DNA of 64,000 nt from Triops longicaudatus (taxonomy: Eukaryota > Arthropoda > Branchiopoda > Notostraca > Triopsidae): assembly GCA_022885665.1 (NCBI GenBank), contig JAGQDJ010000106.1, forward strand, positions 124,001 to 188,000. The letters run 5' to 3'. This document shows, piece after piece, positions 24,941 through 36,900 of the stretch; within the stretch, counting starts at the first letter, position 1; each line of letters opens with the position of its first letter. Position numbers and translations under genes: made by a program. The notes beneath the pieces are model-generated. The model did not search any database. It worked only from the letters and a program-made list of their open reading frames with translations, and was not told the origin of the DNA.

Positions 24941-27900
24941 TTACTCATCTTCCCACGGGCAGATGTCGCTGATTTTGGCTGGAGGTTTGCCATCCCACGT
25001 GCACACCGCGTTTGGAGGGCTCGCTGAGGTTAACTTAACAGTCGAGTTACAAGCGGCAGGTTTTGGAGGTAATCCTACGTCCACCATGCCGGAAGTGACC
25101 GAATAGTCCAAGTTCACTGAATTCGGAGCTTTGCCCAAACTGGTTCTATGATCCGTGGCTTCTTCCTCCGTCTTCACCGCAAGCTTCAGGTCTTTACTTT
25201 CCCCGTCGGTGGACATGATCACTACACTAGAGATATCTACGATAGCGTCCGTCGTGGCAGGGACAACGGCGGCGCGGCTGGCCACACTAGGGTCCGTTCC
25301 CCCGCCGGGGCCAGGACTCGGGCACTGAGTGTCCCAAGGACAAACGTCGACATGGACTTGCAAACTTTTCGGACCTTCGGCCGCTGAATCACTGACATTA
25401 CTCACAGAAGCTTGGGCCGGCTCAGCTATCGAAGCCCCGGCCTCGCATTTACTACTACTTCGGACTTGCGGCGACGACAACGCGACGACCGTTACGTCCG
25501 CTTTCACTGACGCCGAAGAAGAATCCGAACTTTCCCAAGGACACACATCATCTTCGAAAGACTTCTTGGCTAAGCTCGCTTGCTTCTTAATAGCTATGGG
25601 GGCCGGTAAGATAGCGGAAGAAACTGTTATCGTCGCAGGTGGTGGTGCTGCTTCCCAGGGACAAATATCCAATTCGGTCGAAGGGTTGCTTTCCACGCTG
25701 GCTCGGCTGACTTTCCCGGGGCTTATGGAGTCCAAGTCAACGGACGATGAACCCGACGCTGCCGTTGTAAGGTAACGGCTGCTCTCGGGACTCCGACCGC
25801 CCCGCGGCGGGTTGGGTGGCTCGATCGTTTCCCAAGGACACACATCATCAGTCGGTCCCCGCTTTTCGGCAGATTCACCACTGCCTTCACCTTGAGTCCT
25901 GCCGTTTCAGAAAAGACTCGCTTATTATTTGCTCAAGAATTCCCCGATTTTTCGGGAAATTAGGACGTTGCGGGCACGTGTACGAGACGGAAGCCAACTA
26001 AGGTACTAAGCAACAAGAGTTACTATTCCCCATTACTGGCTTTTGCAGCCAATGACGTCAGGATCGTGGTTGCTAGCGAAGAAAAAAAAAAAACTACCCC
26101 GCTCGCTTCTCGAAAATCAATACCCGTGCTCCTTGCGTTTACTTCCATCTCGCACGTATCTACCACCGTTCTTCCAACAACTGCCTAAATTTCGGCATGC
26201 AATTTTTTCCCTGGTTCCTTTCGATACTGCCCACATGCCGTTACAGGATGGACGAAGCTTGCGTCTTTTATTCATATTTTTTTTGCTTGCCACAACAATA
26301 ACAATGCCAACAATGGAGTAAAGTACATTACATACGTACGATTAGCCAGGAAGCTAAATAGGAGGAAAAAAAGGACCCAAAGCCAAAGGAGGAAACTTTA
26401 GAGTCCGAAGGAGACGAGGGTGCTAGTCTTAATCGACAAAAAACACCGTCAAACGTAAAAAAAGCTGTGATCGGGGGATTTTTTGTTTGGTTCGTTCCAC
26501 GAAATGAAAAAAGCATAAAAGAGGCGTCATGTTCCAGAGGAGATAGAGAATGAGATGAGGACTCGGACCACGAATGGCAACAAGCAATAGGGAACAGTTA
26601 CAAGCAGCACGGAGAATGGACAGTGAGACGACCAAAAGATGTCATAAAAACTTTTTTTTTCTGGTGTTTCAAGCTTTGCCCAGAGGGGTCGTTTGAGATA
26701 AATGTGACAAGTATAGAGGGGGTTAAACTGACCACAACGCTTAGAGTAGGAAACAAAGGACGGTCCAACGCAACAAAGAAGAATCACGGCACGGAGATTA
26801 GAAACGCGCGTAAAAAGACCGTCACATAGTTTTAACGCGGGGTGGAAGGCTTAAAATCCAAACTTACTGTCCATATATGATGGGTGCACTTGCTATTCGA
26901 AGCCCGGGCAAATCTCCCCTAGAACACGAGCCAAGGAAGGGGGGACAGAATTGGTTTCATTGTGAGTTAAATTAAACAGTGAAACTCATTAAACTTGTGG
27001 AAACTTTTGACCCATTCTAGCTAGCTAGATTCTGACACAGGGGAACTTATTTTAGCTCGGAAGTTGTCAGAATCACTGCATCATTTATTCTGACATCTCT
27101 GATAACTATCGGTTTATTACTCGACGTTCACAGTTGGAAAAACCTTAGGAAAAAGCGGTTAATTGCCTACGTTAAACAACATTAACGGTTTCGAGACTAT
27201 ATACTTTGATTATTTATTTTGAACTGTAGTCTCTGATATGCTTCCATCAATTACCTTACGTTCACACTGAAGTCCATCGTTTAAGTGGTAAAAAAAATTA
27301 AACCCTTATACGGCATTGGTTTGACCACGCAAGTCAAAAATATAGACTGATTAGACTACAACTATGTCTAAACAAATACTATGGTTTATTAATTCAATTG
27401 GGCTTGTTAAATGCTACCTAAGTACTACGCAACTTAAAGATGAGTTACAGAAAAAATGAGACACATTGACACTTACCGGTACGGCGTTTCGCATTCTTCG
27501 CCCGAGTTTCCTGCGCCCGTATTCTGCGATGATCCTAAATACGGTCCCGCGGCCGTCGTACCTTCAGGCGGTGAGCCGGAAAGACTCCTGTCGCTTCCTC
27601 GTCGCTTCATCGACGACGGAATTCCAGACGGTTGCATCAAAGTTTGAGGCGTGGCGACGGTCGACATCTTTTTCTTCCCCGGAGCACCAAAGCTAAAAAA
27701 TCTGTCCAGCGAAGCAACGAAAGCTCGTCAGTACTTAACAAGAACTAACGGCTTCTTTGGAAAATCAACCAATGGGAAAATGAAAGGCTCATTGCATTAG
27801 AACAAGATTAATGAGCGAAAAATGAGGTTACGGGCCTGGTGGTCTAGTACTCATTACTTTTTGAACTGAGTCTATTTTAACGATGTTAAGTAATAGGTTA

Positions 27901-30900
27901 AATACGCTAAGAGCGAGTGTGGGCGTTTTCTAAGTGTTGGTGACGTCAGAGGTAGTTAAGTGCGCTGTAATAAGCGTACCAAGTACGCTTAAGCGTTCAA
28001 AATTGGTCGCGCGGACGGAAGAAATATTACTGCCTTTTTTTCTCCATGGCAAAAAAGGATCGAGTACATAGTCAGTTTCGCTTCAAGGAGGATAAATGCA
28101 TCCAAATTTGTTTTTGGTTTTGTTACCTTTTTTTCTGGCAGGGTTGAATGGCATTGGCGAGGAGTTGTTTGTAGTAATCGGAGCGAACGAACCGGGGGTA
28201 GCAATCTTTCTTCAAGAGTAGATTGTAGACATGCTCAGCTGCTGCGTCGAAAGTAAATCGAGAAGGGGATTTGATTTCGAGCTGCACTTTTTCCATCGTG
28301 CGGCCATCAATGTTAATCTCACAGGGTGCGCCAGGAGCTAAGAACTCACTGAGCCGGACAGAAATACCGAATTAATAAGCTTTATCGAACATTCTTGCGT
28401 AGTAATTAAGTGCAACCTTCATTCCCACTTACAGTGAAAGTTAAAAACATAGTAGAACACGAAGAGGGGAAAAAAACGACAAGAAAAAGCTTCTGTACCT
28501 ATAAATTTCTTGGACACGCACTGGGATACGAGAAGCTGGTCCGGTTCGCATTTCTTGCGCTGCGAGCCAAAAACGGATGTTTTCGTGACTGTATTCCTTC
28601 CGGAGGTAGTTGGTAAGCTCTTGGAGTCCTGTCTGGTCCGCTACTAAGTCTTCCATTGAAATTGCCCAGCGTTTGACGCGTTTTTCAGTCGGTATTTCCA
28701 CACTGTCCCAAGAAATATGAAAGCAGAAATTAAAAAAAAAATTACGGCCAAGCAAACAAAACATGCTTTCAACGGCTTTTATGGTAATGCAATTTTAATG
28801 GCTTACATTGAGTTATTCAATATCCAGTAAGTTGGATCATCAGATAGCCAGGGATTGGAAGGCTGAGGTGTTGTAAGCAAAGGATCAAATTCGGCATACG
28901 TAGAACAATGCTGCTGTAACGCTTCAACGGCTTGGGAGACTTTCGTTCTAGCGCGGTTCAGCAACCCACGCAGAAATTCCACCTACGCCGACACAATAAT
29001 GTAATAAATAGAGGAATTATACCCTTGACATATGGCGCAACCCTTTTCCCCACCCTGGTCTAAAAAGTTCACCCTCGGAAAATATTGTATGTTTAGCAGA
29101 AGTAGACAAAAGAATGAACGGAATTCTTGTGGTGTATTGGTTCTATCTCATTCGGCCGTTTTTAGCTGTCATGTTACGCTGCTTTGAACATATTTTGACA
29201 GACCATTCTCCTTTTCAATATCGCTGGAAGACATTTATGGATCGCAGACCTGAACAGTTGAAGCAGAACAAATTTCTGGTAATCGAGTTATGCTAACCGT
29301 GAAAAATTTATAATTTCGTTTAAATTCCTAAATTTTTAGCTCCGCATTCATAAACATTGTTCTCGCACATATTCCAGTCTGTGTACAATTTTTGTTATCG
29401 AATAGTCCGTAAAGTTAGGGACCAAACGGTCATGATAAAGGTCTTCTAACGTAGACTTCAAAGACCGTTAAAGGTAATAAATTTCGCCTTGGCAGCTGTG
29501 TTTCGCGCAATAGCGTGGGTTACAGTCTTGGATGCCTTTCTCACGCTTCCAAGACACCAGTCGAAGGGGGCCTTCGACTAGCGATATGCCCATCGACTAT
29601 GCGACTTCCCCATTTGTGTTTCAACTTGAGCAAAGGTTCAACTAAGGCAGTCGATCACTAGCTCTTGAGCAGAACTGTTCTACAAATATTTTCCCCACTA
29701 CTATAAGTAATTGTTGTAATCAAAATTAAACTGTATTTGTGTTACGACATATACCAAGTAATCAAGAGTGAACTCGAACGTAACTGTGAACGCGATTCCT
29801 ACAATATTGCCACGTCACTAACTAATGGTTGAGTTTTGCAATGACGTGGTCTTTCACACGACCTTGGTCTTGCTAGGAAACATAGCGACTAAGGTTGAGA
29901 TAGCCAACGGAATCTGTATTCGCCACTGACATACAATCTCAACTCGCTCTGTAGCTTCTTCTTTCCAGTTTCTCTGTCGCCGTCTTTTTATGGCTTCTTT
30001 TTAACAAAAACGAAACGAAAATAAAATCAACGAACCCTTTGGTTTCGGAGAAGTGACTTTCACTAGCCCAGAAACCAAGGGAGACAAAAAGGGAAACCAC
30101 GCTAAAACGAAACAATTAACAAAAATTGGCGTGACAATATTTGTCAAAATCTTACATAAACTAAGTTTATATCGAAACATGGAAACTATTTGACAACAAA
30201 TTATGAACAAACTTGTACACCTGCCACTTATAGCAAATAATTTCAAAAATCATTGAATTCAAACATAAGAAATGGCAACTAGCAACACGTACGAGTTCAA
30301 TGAAAAATATTTACTGAGAAAGATTTTCGTAAACACTGCAATCGCAGCAAATTTATCTACGAATAACACTTTAAGTATCGTTATAGCCCACTATTATGTT
30401 AAGAATCGTGCAAATGTAGACGTATTACATTAGCTGCGCGACAGCAACCAAGACAATTGGAGACTGATAGCCCACTACCCGAAATCAGTACCATAATGAA
30501 TGGATTAGTAAATATAGACACACACAACAGCTAAGTCCGATCAATAACTCTGCCTGATGAAGCGTGTACCTATAGGACAGTTCCCGGCCGTAATAAATAG
30601 GTTTCCGATTGGCGTCTCCACGCCGCATCACATGAAAAACAAACCGTACTTCTCCCTTACTGGCGCTGCCTACCCTCGGCAGGGGATAAACACAGTAATA
30701 AACTCAGTGTATAGTTACTAATCCACAGAGATTTGTTTGTCGCGCATTAGGTGTTCCGTCTCAGAAATCTTTGTCCTTACGACGTTCTGACTTCCCCTAT
30801 ATTTTTTTGCCTTTCTTTAAGCTGGGACATTACATCCAACCCCCTTTTAACCCGACAGCTTGTCAGAACCAGCGCCTGTGGCGGTCTTTGGTCTATCGCT

Positions 30901-33900
30901 TATAGCGTAACAAAACTCAGAAACTGCCTCAGCGCTCATAATGCACATAACTGCCTACGCAGAACAAGTTCGTCGATACCGTCCCGGACCCCGAAAAACG
31001 TCCCTTAAAAATGGGGCGAATGTTACTATCTCTATTATAGTCCATGAGGGGAAGTTGAATAGGACAGGAAAAAGCGATAAGTGCAACGGCGAATATACAG
31101 AAGGTATTGATTTTCAACGAAAGTAGGGGAAGTGGATACTCGTAATACTCGTCAGCAATGGCAGTCGTAGCGTACAATAATGTATTTTCACATCCTAAGT
31201 TTCAATATACTAGCTCCAATAAAAAATATAATTGCAGCAGCTTGTAAAATTTATGCAGAGAAAAAAATCTACAGAAATTATAAATTAGTGAAATTCGGCT
31301 GTTTCTTGTGAATCTTTATTAACTTCTTCAATACTTTTGAAAACATTAACTTTAATTTTTACTTTAACTTTAACTTTTGAAAACATTAATTTGGTAACTC
31401 CTAATGGTTTGTCAAGACTTTGTGAGCTAAGAGGCTCACAAAGGTTACGTGTTATACGTTGCACGCGACAGAAAGAAATAGTCTTCTTAGCATAAATTAC
31501 TGTGCAAGCTACTTATAAACTGTTACTTTTTGCACTTTCGTATTTTTCGCTATTCACATGGATGATTCTGTGCTAGAAACTGTGCCTTCATCGTTCAATC
31601 TTGTTACTACACATCAACGATTTTCGCGATAGAATTACGAAGCTCATACCGTCTCCCCAAACTTGGGGAAAAGAAATACTTCCATAATTAAACAGCAAGC
31701 GTTGGAGTGCCGCCAAAGCTGACAAAAACCTTCATCTTGACAAAGATAATGCAATTTCTTTGCCCGGGGAATGTTGGCAAACTTCAACCGCCTTAGGCAA
31801 AATAGCACTCCTACCCGGTTAGCGCGAAGAAGCCGTGCTAAATAAGATTGTGACATGACGCTGAAAACAGAAAAAAAGAACCACGAACTTCATTACACCT
31901 CCTCGCTCAGCTAATGAAACGTAAACTTGATTCTTTTCGTTGTTTGTCTCTTAGCTTCAATTTCTTTCTTCCCTTTGATGAACACTCCTCACTTTACTCC
32001 TTACAATGTCTTTGCTACTTAAACTCCCCTCTTTTTCGCTAAAAGAGGCGAAAAGTTAGCTTTTCTTACCTCTTGTTTCAAGTCCTCGCTGGTTTTACGA
32101 CGCCGAACGGCATTCGGTGAGGTTGCCGAACGGGGATCGGCATTACTGCCCGAGGCTAAAGGAACCGGTGGGAGTTCCAGGCAGTTAAAGTAACCCGGCG
32201 GGGGCCGGTACGCTCGCCAATATGCTCGTTCTTGACTGTCGGTCACTATTTTGTCTCCTTTTTTGCGATCCTTGGCTAGCCGCACCTAGGTAGTGGACAC
32301 GCGTGATAAAAACAATCGAAAAAAAGGATGAGTAATAACGGCCATTGTTTTTGCTGAACGCCATCCTCTATATTTCTGCTTACTTGTTCTTCCGCTTGTA
32401 TGCCGATGAAATCCCATTTGTGCGCCAGCGTCTTTTTTAAACGGTTCAACGCCTCCTGTATCGAGTTTCATCAAATAAACAAGGATACAAAGGAAAGGAT
32501 TAGCCAGAAAAAAGATTCTTATTAACACAAAAAAAGACAACGGCTGTTATTTAATAACAGTCATCTACACTTCGCGTCATAGGAATAGGGTTTTTTTAAG
32601 TTGTGGAAAAAACATAAAAACCTTGTATTGTTTGAGAGCGGAAAGGATTGAAAGAAAAGGAGATCTGTGCTTACGACTTCGTAGTCTTCCAGTCCATGTT
32701 TCTGCTTATTTCGTATTGATCGCTTGTACAGGTAAATGGCATACTCGGTATTGTCAGGATTGTGGTTCTGGGAAGGCCAGAAGTACGGAGTCTGTGAAGA
32801 AGAAAGGAAGAAATGCTCATATAAATTCTCCGTGAGTACCAGCTCTTAGCGCCTTTACATTTCTTTGGAGTAAATTCCTTTTCTGTCTCTTCGTAGCTTA
32901 AATTCACTGCCTTGGCTCTTTGTTGCAAGGAATTTAATACTGAAGAAATAATGCCGAGTCATTACTGTAGCTGTCAAGTTTCATTTAGTATCTTAGTGAA
33001 TTTATAGTGCACAATAATGCAAATGGATCTCGCACTGTCTTCAATGACTTCAGAACTTCCACTTAGGCGGACTATTGTATCAATCATTTAGCCAAGCCAT
33101 TGTGCTGAATGAGATAACTGCACCAGAACCAATAATGTACACTAATGCAGTAAATAGGTAATATACCTTACATTACTTTATCTTAGTAGCATAACTTAGT
33201 AAAAGAGAAAATGACGAGAAAATTACTGCAGAAATAATAGTGATATACAACGGTACATTTCTACATTGAAGTATTTCAGTTCGCGATTAAATTCCTTTAG
33301 TGAGCCACATGAGACTTTTAAAACTATGGAAAAAAATCTTTTTACAATTTTGAATCTCTCAAACTCGTTTAACATGAGGTATTGTTTTTCGTGCTTTCAG
33401 CGAAGATAATTTAAACGACATTGATTTTCCTTGATAGTTGTTTACCTTTAGGGGAAATATTGTTGACATTCCCCTTCTGGTCTTCTGTGCATTAAGCGCA
33501 GTTGTACCAAAGAGCCGCTGATGGGCAGAAATAAACACTACAGTCTCGCTTACGGAGTCTCTTCTTACAGTTATTTCTCCCAGCTTTTAGGGTGCCACGG
33601 ACTACACTGAATTGTAACACAAAAGAGGGGATAAAACATGTTTCCGTTCGGATGAATGCGTTTAGCCCTTAGCCAGATATTTTTTCTACTTCTGTAGACA
33701 TTACTTCTTGTTCAGCATTTCTTTTAGCAATATTCTTCGAGGTATTGCCTTTGGTTTTAAATTTCAAAAATATGTTCCACCCAAAACGGTTCAGTAACAA
33801 TTACTAGATTGATGACACAGTGGAAGAATTATTAGCTGGAAGAAATTCGGGAACCCGGTTAGGAAAGAAACAGGGTGTTTGGCAACGAGCCAAGGAATCG

Positions 33901-36900
33901 ATTCTGCATCGCATTTCTATAGGCTTTGACTCAAGCTGAAGGACAGAAAAGCCGAGAGGAAGCGGCAGCGAGAGACAGAAAACAAATAAGCAGCTTTGCG
34001 TGTATCAAGTTTCTGCTGGCGTAGTACGTTGTAACTTTTCTCTCCCCATTTGAGATCCAAAAGTTCGACATTCCTATTTTTGGGGTCACGCTTGGTTAGG
34101 AATTACCTCTACTAAAAAAAAGCTTCCTTCAAGCACCAACTTTGCTTGCTACAAAGTAAGAAAAGAAGTCGTGGTGAGATCTTCCAAAGCTGATAGGATT
34201 GTCTGGAAGAAAACGCAACTACTCTACAAACCCAGCCCCACTCGAAATCCTCAACTCTTTACCCCGATACTTTTTTTGCTAAGAAGTTCCTCCTCCATAA
34301 AACCCCACGACCCAACGGTTCATCCCATTGTAGGACCATAAATCTCGTCCCTATCCACGTCACGAAGCTAGGAAGGGAAAAACCCCTCCAAACTGGTTGG
34401 TTGTACAACCGAAAACGAAAATAGGAGTTGTAATCTACCGAACGGATACAGGCGGGTGCCAATGCCCTTGGGGGGATTATCTAGTACGGTGTCGCCAAGT
34501 AACAAAAGACACCAGCAATAGTACAATATATGGAGGATTAATGGACCAGAACCCCCGGAAAGACTACAACCCACCGGGATACCATTTCTCCCTGCCAAGC
34601 CCGGAAAAGGAACAAAGCACTGTAAGACACCGTACCGCGAACCGCAAAGTACACGACTTCGATGTACGTATAACAATAGGACTCCTAAAGCTCCAAATCA
34701 GTCAAAAGTCAGCAAATTAACAAAGTAAGCCTAAGGTTCACGAAGGCTTAAGTAATCAGGCCGGCAAGCAAAGAAGCGTCACAGAATTTCTTTACGGAAT
34801 CGTTGGTCAGAATTGTCACTCGCAGTAATACATGAGCTGTGAGGAAAATGCTTCGAGGACTAGTATACGGAATTTAGGTTTGAACACTGTGGTGTTCGTT
34901 GTTACCCAACAGTCAAATTCCGTAGCCGCCCAACAATGAATCCTAAGATTAATTGTTGGTAAGAATGAAATCCCCTGCAACCAGCCTGTAATAGAGAGTT
35001 CTTTTTTTTACCTTCCTTTGAGTCAGTTGCGTTTCTTGAACGTGAAATTTGATTGTTATAAACGTAAAGTGAGAGTTAGCACGAGAAGAAGAGTGTTTTT
35101 GTGTGATTTTGTATTGGAGTTCGTTTTGGTGTTGCTGTAAATTGGAAGTTACGAATAAACGGAATCTGAATAGGAGTAGTACGTAACAACACGTAAGCTA
35201 AATGTGCGCGAGAAACTGGTACCTGAGCAAAGCAAGAGAACTTTAGTTGCGCAGAAATTGTAGATAGAATCGTTTAGTAGCACTTTCAACACAGTAATAA
35301 AGGATTACGCCAACTACAAGGATAGAAATAAGGAAAGCACGTTGCGTGGATGGCATTTCGAATGCCAGTACGGTTATATTAAACTGGAAGTAAATCTGGG
35401 CAATCTGCCATACGATTCACGAAAGAAATATACCGATCCTATATCTTCGATCCGATTTGTTCGATAGTAATGTCGTTGAGACTTATCTTTCCTTGACCAT
35501 AAAGCTAAAGAATACTATTCGACACCCAATAAGATATATTTCACCCCCAAAGGTAAGACTTGTTCTTCAGAAATATCCATCCTTCTCAATCCAGCCTTTC
35601 GGTTTTCGGTTCTTTAAGAGGCTAGACGGGCACAACTATCATTTTGGGCTTTCATCTAAATGACTAGCGCCACCACCCCTAACCCCACCCTCCTTTTACC
35701 ACAAGAAGAAAAAAACTTTCCTTTAAGAAAGATCCATCGATATCTATTGGAGCGTATCTGTGCTTGGCATTTGGCAGCTTCCTGGGACCGGACGTTAATT
35801 CAAGTATTCCGCCCCTCCAAAATATACCCTATTGTATCCTCAACCAAACCCTGCTGTCAGTCACTACTCGGTTGCCCTTAAGGCTAAAACTTGTTATAAC
35901 GCCAACTCCCTCAACAGAATCGGTTTCAAGGCAGAGTACGAGGTTTCAAGTAAAGGGGCGAAAAAGGGTGCTAAGCGGCTTGCTAGGCTAAGTGGTCCGG
36001 TGAAGAGGAAGAGCAAAGTGTCCTCAAGCAAGCGTATCGCACATTGCTTTAACCAGAAAGCAACTGATGGATAGTTATGATGGAGTATCAGTCATTTTTA
36101 TGGTACGTTCGCAGCTGCCCTCTCGTTAAGTATGACGAATTGTGCTTTAAGGGATCATTTCCCTCCTACTTCCCCGATTTTTTTATCGAGGGCTCATTTC
36201 CGATCATCAGTCTGATCGCTGTCAGTTTTTAAGCAAATTTACGACGAAGTCAGTGGACAAAAGAAAAAGAAGAGATATCTACGCAGAGAATGGGAGAAAG
36301 ATACGGACAATTGGCGAGAGGAACTCAAGTCAGTTTGCCAAAAGACATTGGCAACGGCAGAAATGCCGTCGATCTTCCGTCGATAATCTAGAACCTTTTG
36401 GCTCCCCAGAAGGGAGCTGGTAGATTTATCGCACATTTGCGAGAGGAAACACCGTATAAATTTCTTCAGACTTCGATATGAACAAGACCTAATCTTTAAC
36501 TAGTAATCTTTTACTGGACGGTGTAAGAGTAGCTGCAAGTAACGGAGAGCAAAGAATTTTCTCAAAATTTATACTTTTCAACAGTTTACAAAATATATAT
36601 TTTTTAAGAACTGTGATCTTGCAATATGTAAGCACAAATAGACTGTTCCGTGCTAAAGCACGAAAGGTTTTTGCGTACATTTAATGTGCCTTTTTTGTCA
36701 TTGATAGAAATAGTACGATGGACAAAATATCCACTATGTTCAATTTCATTGTTACCCAACAGTTAATTTTCGTAGCCGCCCATCGTAAGCCTAAAATTGG
36801 TAAGAATGAAATCCCCTTTACTCAGCCTGTAACAGTTAGTCCCCTTTTGACCTCTTTTTGAGCCAGACCTATTTCTTCAGCACACAATTTGATTGTTGTA

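Noticed and set aside
24941..25843. CPWE region as a separate GPR158/GPR179 receptor gene
   Set aside because: No seven-transmembrane exons were found on the minus strand nearby, and the exon splices in phase to the RGS exons. It remains the main alternative and needs transcript proof.
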